Positions 1 to 7,530 of a stretch of DNA of 27,506 nt are shown here, piece after piece (the first letter of the stretch is position 1; the number at the start of each line of letters is the position of its first letter). The translations under genes were made by a program, and so were the position numbers. The stretch comes from RGIG426 sp045640165 (GTDB lineage Bacteria; Bacillota; Clostridia; Oscillospirales; Acutalibacteraceae), in the NCBI GenBank assembly GCA_045640165.1, contig JAZUEK010000056.1, forward strand, positions 1 to 27,506. The letters run 5' to 3'. The notes under the pieces were generated by a model, which worked only from the letters and a program-made list of their open reading frames with translations, searched no databases and was not told the DNA's origin.

Positions 1-610
1 CCCTGCGGCTGATGGTGATGGTGAGGTGTGTCCACACGTTTTTGCGAATGGCGTAATCCACCCCGCCGGAGGTGAGGTTGTATGCCTCGACGTGCTTGCC
101 GGAACTGCCCGCAATTTTGTATTCGAGGCACACACCGTCAATGCGGTACGCCGTGCCGTCTTCGCCCTCCATCACGTTGTCACGGTAGCCGTGCAAGTTG
201 AGGGTAAAATAGTTTTCCGCATCGCGGTACACGGTAAACAACTGCTGATTCAGTTCCGAATCGGGGTTATCGGTCACCCCGCCGAGCCAGTTGACAAAGC
301 CGACGACCGAGATTTCGTCCGAACAAAAAGCAGGGTTCGGGTACTCCAAATAATCGCCCGCACCGTTTAGGTGAATGGCTTTGCCATGTACGCCGCCGTC
401 CTCCCAGTCGAGCGCATCGGGCGTGGTAATCGTCCCGCCGCGCACCGCCACAAGGCTCGGCACCGTGCTGTCTTTTTCGTCCACCAAAACGATTTTGGTT
501 CGGCTGGCGCCGGGCAACGTCTCAGCGACCGCGCCGACCGTGCCGGTCAGTAACAGCGCCAAGAGACAAACGAGCGTCCATCCCGCCCGCAAACCGCGTC
601 GTGCTTTCAT
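1..610 (-). CDS. Secreted LamG/concanavalin-like protein, N-terminal part (runs off left edge)
   Basis: The frame is open from an ATG at 610-608 to the window edge without a stop (about 203 residues), so this is a 5' fragment. An AAGGAGA ribosome site sits 7 bases before the ATG. Residues 1-30 form a signal peptide: basic MKARRGLRAG, then a hydrophobic core ending near AVAET. The mature part reads like a LamG/laminin-G jelly-roll: GKAIHLNGAGDYLEY, then QQLFTVYRDAENYFTLNLHG, then WTHLTITISRR, the usual order of strands in that fold. Such domains bind glycans or act as accessory modules of secreted enzymes. What lies C-terminal cannot be seen. It follows ddl by 94 bases with no visible terminator or TATAAT box, so it may be co-transcribed with the ddl operon. 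The LamG assignment is by pattern only. Confidence 0.75.
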   Translation of the reverse strand, partial: MKARRGLRAGWTLVCLLALLLTGTVGAVAETLPGASRTKIVLVDEKDSTVPSLVAVRGGTITTPDALDWEDGGVHGKAIHLNGAGDYLEYPNPAFCSDEISVVGFVNWLGGVTDNPDSELNQQLFTVYRDAENYFTLNLHGYRDNVMEGEDGTAYRIDGVCLEYKIAGSSGKHVEAYNLTSGGVDYAIRKNVWTHLTITISRR

Positions 611-704
611 ATTCACGTCTCCTTCTTTCGGAATCCTTGTTTTTCCCTGTTCTTCCTTTTCGGAATTTTCCTTTTCTGGACTCTCGTTCTGCTTTGCGAA
701 ATTC

Positions 705-1907
705 TTATTTTTTGCCGGAGGACAGTCCCGCCGCCGCGCCGGCAAGCAGGTTGGTCTCATAACTGAACGTCAGCGCCTGACGCTCGCGCTCACGCTTGAA
801 AGCGAGCGCAATCATCCGGTCGAGCAATTCCGCGAACGGCACACCGGCCGCCTCCCACAGATAGAAGGACAGCGACCCGGGAATGGTGTTGATTTCGTTC
901 ACCCACAGTTCGCCGGTTTCTTTGTCGTTCAAAAAGTCGATACGCGACACGCCGAGGCAGCCAAGCGCCTTAAACGTCGCCACCGCGTATTCCTGCACCT
1001 GTTTCGTCATCTCGTCCGGAATATCGGCAGGACAACGGCGTTTAAGATCCGACATACCGCCGGATTTGCCGCCCTTGCTGCCACCTTTACTGCCACCGGA
1101 CATATATTTGTCCTGATAACTTAAAATATCCGTCGCGTTGAGCGGCTCTTCGCAAACAGAGGCCTCCGCCTCGTACATATCGCCGAGCACCGAACAGTTG
1201 ATTTCGCGCAAATTCGGCACCGCGTGCTCAATCAAAATGCGCGCCGAGAACTGCGCCGCCAAATCGAGCGAGCGTTCCAGCGCCTCGCGGTCGTTCGCTT
1301 TGGAAATGCCCACCGAACTGCCGAGGTTGACCGGTTTCACCACCACGGGATAGCCGAGCTCCTGTTCCACGCGGTTCATCACAGCGTCCGCACCGGCGGC
1401 GTATTCCTGCCCCGTTACCTCAATCGCAGGGAGCACCGGCACACCGGCTTCGCGGAGCACCGATTTCATCCGGCCTTTATCCATACCCAGCGCGGAACTC
1501 GTCACGTCGCAGGACGCATACGGCACGCCGAGCAATTCGAGATAGCCCATCAACGTACCGTCTTCCACGTTGGTGCCGTGCACCACGGGAAGAACCACCT
1601 CGAACGAGCCAACCAGATTGTTGCCGAATTTCTTTTGAGGAAAACGGAACATCTCCACGCCGTTTTCGCCTTTCATCAGCGTGACCTGCACGCCGTTTTC
1701 GAGGCAAGTTTTGAGGTCGGAGTAATTTTTAATCTCCCCCATCGCCTCGCCGGTAAAAAAGCGGTTGTCCTTGGTAAGATACAGCGGAATCGGCTCGTAT
1801 TTTTCGCGGTCGAGCGCGTGGAACGCCTGCAATCCCGAAATAATCGACACCTCATGTTCCACACTGTTTCCGCCAAACAGAACAGCCACTTTCGTTTTCG
1901 TCGTCAT
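705..1907 (-). CDS. ddl: D-alanine--D-alanine ligase
   Basis: ATP-grasp enzyme that joins two D-alanines for the peptidoglycan stem peptide, in the cytoplasm. 400 residues, somewhat longer than typical Ddl. Visible family landmarks are VAVLFGGNSVEHEVSIISG at the N-terminus, HGTNVEDGTLMGYLELLGVPY (110-130), VVKPVNLGSSVGISKAND (189-206), RIDFLNDKETGELWVNEINT (322-341) and IPGSLSFY. Residues about 269-286, in the omega-loop region after SYQDKY, are a Gly/Ser/Lys insertion (GGSKGGSKGGKSGG) that accounts for part of the extra length. The tyrosine in SYQDKY fits a D-Ala-D-Ala rather than a D-Ala-D-Lac ligase, but this is inference from motif position. The ATG is preceded by AAAGGGG. The gene lies 22 bases after the MurF-like gene, which uses its product. 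Confidence 0.96.
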   Translation of the reverse strand: MTTKTKVAVLFGGNSVEHEVSIISGLQAFHALDREKYEPIPLYLTKDNRFFTGEAMGEIKNYSDLKTCLENGVQVTLMKGENGVEMFRFPQKKFGNNLVGSFEVVLPVVHGTNVEDGTLMGYLELLGVPYASCDVTSSALGMDKGRMKSVLREAGVPVLPAIEVTGQEYAAGADAVMNRVEQELGYPVVVKPVNLGSSVGISKANDREALERSLDLAAQFSARILIEHAVPNLREINCSVLGDMYEAEASVCEEPLNATDILSYQDKYMSGGSKGGSKGGKSGGMSDLKRRCPADIPDEMTKQVQEYAVATFKALGCLGVSRIDFLNDKETGELWVNEINTIPGSLSFYLWEAAGVPFAELLDRMIALAFKRERERQALTFSYETNLLAGAAAGLSSGKK

Positions 1908-1929
1908 CGTATAAAACCCCTTTGCTCGT

Positions 1930-3564
1930 TTAGTCGTAGTTATCCGGCAAATCGTTTTCCAGCAAAACGGTACGTTGACCGGTTGTGGGAACGGTTTTTA
2001 AGAAATTAAGTCCATCCGCAAGGCTCTTCGCCACGTAAATTTTGCTCTCGTCAAATCCGGCGGAAAGCAACCCTTTTCTAAGCGGCGGCGCCTGCCGTTC
2101 GCCGACGAGTACCGCCAAATCACAGCAGTTCGCGGCGTAAGCGCCGAGTTCCTCGTTAAGCGCGGCCTCGCGCTCGCCGAGTTCCACCATACCGGGGGTG
2201 ACAAGCACCCGTTCGCCCGAGAACGCTTTGAGCGTTTCAAGCGCCGAGCGGAAACCGGCCGGATTGGAGTTGAACGCATCGTCGATAAACCCGTTCGGGA
2301 GCAGTTCCAAACGGTGGCGCACCGGTTTAAGAAGCCGCACGGCATACACAAGTTTTTCCGCCGGCACACCGAGTTTCGCGGCAAGCGCCAAGCACCCCGT
2401 AATATTCTGTACGTTGTGGCCGCCGAGCAATTTCGTACCGAACGCGGTCTCGTTGCCCTGCGGATCGCACAGCGTAAAGCGACAACCGGCGCCGGTCACT
2501 GTGCCGTTAGTCGCGCGGTAATCCGCCGTACTTTCGTCTTTCACGCCGTACGTCACAACCGCCTTGCCGTCGCCTTTACGGGCTTCCAGTTCGGCGCAGA
2601 TAAGGTCGTTATCCGCGTTGACGCAGATAAACCCGTTTTCGGGGATGGCATCGTATAACTCAAACTTGGTTTTCACGATGTTTTCAATCGACCCGAAACT
2701 TTCGAGATGCTGTTCGCCGATGGAGGTGAGCAGACCGTATTGCGGATGCACAATGTCGCAAATTTCTTTGATTTCGCCGAGGCCTTTCGCGCCCATCTCC
2801 ACGATAAACACCTCGTGGGAGGGTTTTAAGCGTTCGCGAATGGTGCGCACAACGCCCATCGTCGTGTTATAACTTTCGGGGGTCATCAGCGTGTTATACT
2901 GCGCCGACAACATCCCGTACAAAAAGTTTTTCGTACTCGTTTTACCGTAACTGCCGGTGATGCCGATAATCGTCAAATCGGGATGCTCCGCCAAAATGCG
3001 TTTGGCGTCTTTCACGTACCAATTCGCCACCGCTTTTTCAATCGGCGCGTTGATGAAGTTGGCAAGCGGCACCAAAAACGGCACGATCAGCAACAACAAG
3101 GCCGCGCCGAGCGCCATTTTCCAGTAAGAGCCGAAGCCGACAAGATGCTCCCACAAAAGCACGTAAGCGGCGAGCAAAATTGCAAACGTAATCAGTAGCC
3201 GCCACACGCGTTTCGTGAACACAAGCGGTTTTTTCGCCTGCCGCGGAAGCGCATCAAGCAAGCTCACGAACAATCCCACACACGCAAGCGCCAAAAACCA
3301 CAACGGCGGCACAAAGGAGAACAGCACCGACCGCAGCGCAAGCAACAACAGCGTCAGCAGGCAAAACAGCCGACCGGGCGACAAAATTTTCGCCATATGC
3401 TCTTTACACCAACGGGCATACACGTCGTTGTGATAGCCGGACAGTTGCAGCATATGCACAAGATGAAGCGACTGGGTTACCGCGTGAACGATGACCAGCG
3501 CCGCAAACAAAAAGAACCATCCGAACACAAACGGAAGTCCGTTTATCGAAAGTGTCAAAGGCAT
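1930..3564 (-). CDS. Membrane-anchored MurF-like Mur ligase
   Basis: 544 residues. The C-terminal two thirds are a Mur ligase: P-loop GITGSYGKTSTKNF (201-214), VEMGAKGLGEI (255-265), TSIGEQHLESFGS (280-292) and DDAFNSNP, matching the UDP-MurNAc-tripeptide--D-Ala-D-Ala ligase (MurF) central and C-terminal domains. Residues 1-170 are not the usual MurF substrate domain. They contain about five hydrophobic segments (roughly 12-30, 66-86, 88-104, 122-140, 150-170), so the catalytic part would be tethered to the membrane. The start at 3564 was chosen because TAAGGAGA lies 7 bases upstream; a longer in-frame start at 3630 has no such site and would overlap the hydrolase. Placement just before ddl supports a role in D-Ala-D-Ala addition. 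A role on another amide-ligase substrate cannot be excluded. Confidence 0.88.
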   Translation of the reverse strand: MPLTLSINGLPFVFGWFFLFAALVIVHAVTQSLHLVHMLQLSGYHNDVYARWCKEHMAKILSPGRLFCLLTLLLLALRSVLFSFVPPLWFLALACVGLFVSLLDALPRQAKKPLVFTKRVWRLLITFAILLAAYVLLWEHLVGFGSYWKMALGAALLLLIVPFLVPLANFINAPIEKAVANWYVKDAKRILAEHPDLTIIGITGSYGKTSTKNFLYGMLSAQYNTLMTPESYNTTMGVVRTIRERLKPSHEVFIVEMGAKGLGEIKEICDIVHPQYGLLTSIGEQHLESFGSIENIVKTKFELYDAIPENGFICVNADNDLICAELEARKGDGKAVVTYGVKDESTADYRATNGTVTGAGCRFTLCDPQGNETAFGTKLLGGHNVQNITGCLALAAKLGVPAEKLVYAVRLLKPVRHRLELLPNGFIDDAFNSNPAGFRSALETLKAFSGERVLVTPGMVELGEREAALNEELGAYAANCCDLAVLVGERQAPPLRKGLLSAGFDESKIYVAKSLADGLNFLKTVPTTGQRTVLLENDLPDNYD

Positions 3565-3590
3565 TGTGTTTCTCCTTACATCCAAAAAAT

Positions 3591-4331
3591 TTACAAAAAC
3601 GCATCCAAAACGGCGCGGCACTGCGCCCACCGCTCGGCAAACGCAAAATGCCCCGCGCCGGAAAGGGTCACAAGCCCTGCATCCGGGATGGTTTTCTCCA
3701 TCAACTTACCGTCAGACAGCGGCGTGGCATCGTCCAGTTCGCCCCAGATAAGAAGCGTAGACGCCGTAATTTTCGGCAAACAGTCGGTGAGGTCTTCGTT
3801 GACCGCTTTCACCATTGCCTGCCGCATCACGGGACTTGCCGCCTTGTAATCGGTCGAACCGACCTTGCCCTGCATCTTTTGCGCAAGTCCGGGAAGCAGT
3901 TTTTTCGCCGCTTTGTAACTGTACACTTTCACGTACCAGTCAATCCCGTGTTTCGGCTTGACGCCAGCGGAATCGAGCAACACCGCTTTTTTGACGTTCA
4001 GCGGTTTCGGGTCACGCGACAAGAGTTTGATTAAAATTCGGCCGCCGTTGGAGTGTCCCATCACGACGGGGTCAACAACGCCCACCGCCTCGCAAAAATG
4101 CAACACAAAATCAGCGTAATCGTCCACCGAAAACGGCTCTTTCGGCTCTTCGCTGTCGCCGAAACCCGGTAAATCGGGCGCAATCACGCGATATTTCTGC
4201 GACAAATGGTCAATGAGCAGACGATACGTTTCCGCTCGCGCGCCCCATCCGTGAAGAAGCAGCAAATCGGAGCCTTCGCCCTGCTCGGTATATGCGACGG
4301 ACAGCCCGTCACAGGTCACGGTTTTCACCAT
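3591..4331 (-). CDS. Alpha/beta hydrolase
   Basis: 246 residues of the alpha/beta hydrolase-1 fold, cytoplasmic, with no signal peptide. The oxyanion-hole segment LLLHGWG (24-30), the nucleophile elbow GHSNGG with Ser94, the acid in WGELDDATP (Asp200) and the histidine in GAGHFAF (His228) make a complete catalytic triad. Helical cap residues 130-180 are basic (KVYSYKAAKKLL), as in esterase/haloperoxidase-type members. The substrate is not predictable from sequence. The start is 2 bases from the stop of the upstream cyclophilin and the gene ends 26 bases before the MurF-like start, so it sits inside the cell-wall operon. A lipid or cell-wall ester substrate is only a guess from position. Confidence 0.9.
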   Translation of the reverse strand: MVKTVTCDGLSVAYTEQGEGSDLLLLHGWGARAETYRLLIDHLSQKYRVIAPDLPGFGDSEEPKEPFSVDDYADFVLHFCEAVGVVDPVVMGHSNGGRILIKLLSRDPKPLNVKKAVLLDSAGVKPKHGIDWYVKVYSYKAAKKLLPGLAQKMQGKVGSTDYKAASPVMRQAMVKAVNEDLTDCLPKITASTLLIWGELDDATPLSDGKLMEKTIPDAGLVTLSGAGHFAFAERWAQCRAVLDAFL

Positions 4332-4333
4332 AC

Positions 4334-5236
4334 TTATCCCTCGTAGGTTTTGATGTCAATGGATTTGATAATCACGTCGGAAAGCGGTTTGGAGTAATCG
4401 TCCGTCGGCACGACGGAAATCTTCTCCACCACGTCAAGGCCGTCGAACACCTGACCGAACACGGTATGACCGCCGCCATAGCGCCACGCACCGTCCAAGT
4501 GAATCGAGCCGCCGTTTTTGGCGTACACGTCCCACACTTCGGCCGGAATCCAGTCGTACACCGGATAGGCGAATTTCAGTTTCAAAAAGTCAAGCAGCGT
4601 CGGGCACTGACCCTTGATATAGTCGTAGTTTTGATAATACGACTCCGCCGCTTTCTCCCGAATGGCTTGATCGGTGTTCTCGGCAAAATCCTCTTTTTGC
4701 GGCGCTTTGTCCGCCGACTGGAAGTTGATGAAGAACTGGCTGCCGTTGGTGTTCACACCGCTGTTCGCCATCGAGAGCGCGCCGGTGATGTTGAGCAGTT
4801 TTTGGTCAAACTCATCCTCAAACGGCGTTTTCCAAATGCTCTCGCCGCCGGTGCCCGTTCCGTTCGGGTCGCCGCCCTGAATCATAAAGTCGGCAATAAC
4901 GCGATGGAACGTGAGATTGTCATAATAGCCGTCTTTCGCGTGGGTCTTAAAGTTTTCCACCGCTTTGGGCGCGGCTTCGGGGAAGAACCGAATGGAAACG
5001 TCACCCATATTGGTGTGCATCACGGCGATTTCCTCGCCTTTTGCCGGTTTTTCCGTCTGGAAGCCATAGGCTTTGTCCGGATACGCCGTACCGATGCCGT
5101 TGGAATAATCCAACGTCTTATAGTTTTCCCGTTCGCTCGATGGTCCGGTCTGCGAAGTCTCCTCCGACGATTTGCCGCATCCAACAAGCGCCAACATCAT
5201 CAAAGCCGCCAAAAAGAGTGCTACAATACGTTTCAT
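4334..5236 (-). CDS. Lipoprotein cyclophilin-type peptidyl-prolyl isomerase with an insertion
   Basis: 300 residues. An N-terminal lipoprotein signal ends in LALVGC, with lipidated Cys20, so the protein would be anchored outside the membrane. The cyclophilin domain has FHRVIADFMIQGGDPNGTG (110-128, catalytic Arg112), ALSMANSGVNTNGSQFFI (153-170) and HTVFGQVFDGLDVV (257-270). Between the QFFI and HTVFG strands sits an extra segment of about 85 residues (172-256), rich in acidic and aromatic residues, absent from the neighbouring paralogue. The start at 5236 was chosen for the GGAGG 10 bases upstream and the signal peptide; the longer in-frame start at 5278 would overlap the upstream gene. Likely role: folding of exported proteins. 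It is followed after 2 bases by the hydrolase gene. Confidence 0.93.
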   Translation of the reverse strand: MKRIVALFLAALMMLALVGCGKSSEETSQTGPSSERENYKTLDYSNGIGTAYPDKAYGFQTEKPAKGEEIAVMHTNMGDVSIRFFPEAAPKAVENFKTHAKDGYYDNLTFHRVIADFMIQGGDPNGTGTGGESIWKTPFEDEFDQKLLNITGALSMANSGVNTNGSQFFINFQSADKAPQKEDFAENTDQAIREKAAESYYQNYDYIKGQCPTLLDFLKLKFAYPVYDWIPAEVWDVYAKNGGSIHLDGAWRYGGGHTVFGQVFDGLDVVEKISVVPTDDYSKPLSDVIIKSIDIKTYEG

Positions 5237-5265
5237 TGTGTATTCCTCCATTGTATTATTTGGGC

Positions 5266-5868
5266 TTATTCCGTCCATTCTTTCACGTCGATACCGAGAA
5301 TGACCACATCATCCACCGGTTTGTCGCGGCGATCCACTTTCACCGCGGCGATGGCGTCCACCACATCCATACCTTCGAACACTTGGCCGAAGACGGTGTG
5401 ACGGAAATCGAGGTGCGGCGTGCCGCCCACCTCGGCGTAGGCTTCGGTCACGTCTTTCGGGAAGCCGTGCGCCTCGAGTTCTTTCATCTCGGAAAGCAGG
5501 CGCGGATCGACCGCTTTTGCCTGCACGATAAAGAACTGACTGCCGTTCGTCCCGGGGCCGGCGTTCGCCATCGACAGCGCACCGCGCAGGTTGTGGCGTT
5601 CCTCGGTAAACTCGTCCTTAAACGGTTTGCCCCAGATACTTTCGCCGCCGCAACCGGTACCCGTCGGGTCGCCGCCCTGAATCATAAAGTTGTTAATCAC
5701 GCGGTGGAACGTAATCCCATCGTAATAGCCGTCTTTCGCGTGGGTCACAAAATTCTCCACCGCTTTCGGCGCCTCGTTCGGGAACATCCGAATCGAAATA
5801 TCGCCTTTGTTCGTATGCATCACGCAGACGGTCTCGCCCGTCTGCGGCTTTTTCAGTTGGTCAACCAT
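5266..5868 (-). CDS. Cyclophilin-type peptidyl-prolyl cis-trans isomerase
   Basis: 200 residues, compact cyclophilin with no signal peptide, hence cytoplasmic. Catalytic landmarks: ITFHRVINNFMIQGGDPTG (52-70, Arg56), GALSMANAGPGTNGSQFFIV (97-115) and HTVFGQVFEGMDVVDAI (157-173). It accelerates cis-trans isomerisation of Xaa-Pro bonds. It is closely similar to the following lipoprotein gene through the whole catalytic core, so the two look like a tandem duplication in which one copy gained an export signal and an internal insertion. TAAGGAGA sits 7 bases before the ATG. It lies 41 bases downstream of proS and 29 bases upstream of the lipoprotein start, in the same presumed operon. Confidence 0.95.
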   Translation of the reverse strand: MVDQLKKPQTGETVCVMHTNKGDISIRMFPNEAPKAVENFVTHAKDGYYDGITFHRVINNFMIQGGDPTGTGCGGESIWGKPFKDEFTEERHNLRGALSMANAGPGTNGSQFFIVQAKAVDPRLLSEMKELEAHGFPKDVTEAYAEVGGTPHLDFRHTVFGQVFEGMDVVDAIAAVKVDRRDKPVDDVVILGIDVKEWTE

Positions 5869-5909
5869 CGTCGTTCTCCTTATCGTATTATCGTATGCAA
5901 TCGGGCGGC

Positions 5910-7349
5910 TTAATACGCCTTACCCCAGTAAACAAGCGTGTTCGCCGGTTTACCGCAGCACACGCAAGTGCCCTCTTGGCCTTGCCCGTCAAACGGAATG
6001 CAGCGCGAGCCGACACCGGTCAACTCTTTCACCTTGTCCTCGCACGCCTCGTCACCGCACCACAAAGCGCGCACGAAGCCGTCGCCGTTTTCGGCGAGTT
6101 TCGCGTTGATTTCGTCAATCGTCTTGCAGTCGTAGGTGCGTTTTTCGCGATTTTCAAGCGCCGCGGCATAGAGGCCGTCGCGCACCTCTTGCAATTTCTG
6201 CGCAATCGCCTCTTCGAGGTTGTCGAGCGCCACCACGGTTTTCTCGCGGTTGTGGCGCGTCACGAGCACACAGTTGCCGGCCTCGATATCACGCGGACCG
6301 AGCTCCAAGCGCACCGGCACGCCGCGCATCTCATACTCGCTGAATTTCCAACCCGGCGAGTTGTCGCTGTCGTCCAGTTTTACGCGGAATTTTTCCGCGA
6401 GGCGGTCACGCACCGCGCGCGCCGCATCGAGCACACCCTCTTTGTGTTGCGCAATCGGGATAATCGCCACCTGCACCGGCGCCACGGCAGGCGGAAGCAC
6501 CAAACCGTTATCGTCGCCGTGGGTCATAATGACCGCGCCGATCAAACGAGTGGTCACGCCCCACGAAGTCTGGTGCGGATGAACCAATTTGTTCTCTTTG
6601 TCCAGATACTGAATACCGAACGCCTTGGCAAAGCCGTCGCCGAAATAGTGGGACGTGCCGGCCTGCAGCGCTTTACCGTCGTGCATCAGCGCCTCAATCG
6701 CGTAGGTCGCCTCCGCACCGGCGAACTTGTCGCTGTCGGTCTTGCGGCCTTTCACCACCGGCATCGCGAGGTCGCGCTCGCAGAATTCCGCATAGACGTT
6801 GAGCATCCGTTCGGTCTCCTCGACAGCCTCCTGCGCGGTGGCGTGGATGGTGTGACCCTCCTGCCACAAGAACTCGCGCGAGCGGAGGAACGGACGAGTG
6901 GTTTTCTCCCACCGCACGACGCTCACCCACTGGTTATACAGTTTCGGCAAATCGCGGTAAGATTGCACGATGTTCGCATAGTGCTCGCAAAACAGCGTCT
7001 CGCTGGTCGGGCGCACGCAAAGGCGCTCTTCCAACTTCTCGTTGCCGCCGTGGGTCACCCACGCCACTTCGGGCGCGAATCCCTCGACGTGGTCTTTTTC
7101 CTTATTAAGCAAACTCTCCGGGATAAACATCGGCATGCACACGTTTTCGTGGCCGGTCGCCTTAAACATCCCGTCGAGAATTTTTTGCATATTCTCCCAA
7201 ATCGCGTAGCCGTAAGGACGAATGACCATACAGCCCTTCACGCTCGTATAGTCGATGAGCTCCGCTTTTTTCACAATGTCGGTGTACCATTTTGCAAAAT
7301 CCTCGTCCATCGAGGTAATGGCGTCCACCATTTTCTGCTTGTCTGCCAT
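5910..7349 (-). CDS. proS: Prolyl-tRNA synthetase, archaeal/eukaryal-type
   Basis: 479 residues, class II aminoacyl-tRNA synthetase that charges tRNA-Pro. The length and the ending LVYWGKAY, with a terminal tyrosine, match the short ProRS class (archaeal/eukaryal-like, ProS type 3), not the long bacterial form with an editing insertion. CVRPTSETLFCEHYANIV (111-128) and VVRWEKTTRPFLRSREFLWQ (144-163), followed by EGHTIHAT, cover class II motif 2 and the ATP site. The C-terminal 50 residues carry several cysteines (431, 436, 450, 462, 464, 465), like the zinc-binding tail of this class. The start at 7349 was chosen for AAAGGCGG 9 bases upstream; the in-frame start at 7403 would lie at the transcription start. 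It heads the minus-strand operon behind a clear promoter. Confidence 0.96.
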   Translation of the reverse strand: MADKQKMVDAITSMDEDFAKWYTDIVKKAELIDYTSVKGCMVIRPYGYAIWENMQKILDGMFKATGHENVCMPMFIPESLLNKEKDHVEGFAPEVAWVTHGGNEKLEERLCVRPTSETLFCEHYANIVQSYRDLPKLYNQWVSVVRWEKTTRPFLRSREFLWQEGHTIHATAQEAVEETERMLNVYAEFCERDLAMPVVKGRKTDSDKFAGAEATYAIEALMHDGKALQAGTSHYFGDGFAKAFGIQYLDKENKLVHPHQTSWGVTTRLIGAVIMTHGDDNGLVLPPAVAPVQVAIIPIAQHKEGVLDAARAVRDRLAEKFRVKLDDSDNSPGWKFSEYEMRGVPVRLELGPRDIEAGNCVLVTRHNREKTVVALDNLEEAIAQKLQEVRDGLYAAALENREKRTYDCKTIDEINAKLAENGDGFVRALWCGDEACEDKVKELTGVGSRCIPFDGQGQEGTCVCCGKPANTLVYWGKAY

Positions 7350-7415
7350 AGATTTGAACCGCCTTTCGGTGTATTTTACAAGTGCGTTTTTTACTATAAA
7401 CACAATATTTAGTTT

Positions 7416-7444
7416 ATTATACCTCTTTTATTCTCTATTTGCAA
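7416..7444 (-). promoter_or_regulatory. Promoter of the proS operon
   Basis: On the minus strand TTGCAA (7444-7439) and TATAAT (7421-7416) are separated by 17 bases. The -10 is a perfect match and the -35 matches 4 of 6. Transcription would start about 60 bases before the proS ATG. The short leader leaves no room for a T-box. Confidence 0.75.
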
Positions 7445-7530
7445 GAGAAAACCGCGTTTTTATCGGATTTTTTTGCACCATGATTTTGTCCGCCGCATAG
7501 GGTGATAAAAACGAAAGGAGCGAATCCAAA

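Noticed and set aside
5895..7412. 505-residue plus-strand ORF opposite proS
   Set aside because: Arg/His/Val-rich shadow of the proS coding frame, with no ribosome site and no recognisable motif; ProRS motifs on the other strand are clear.
7350..7415. T-box or other riboswitch in the proS leader
   Set aside because: The leader is only about 60 bases with no stem-loop plus antiterminator arrangement.
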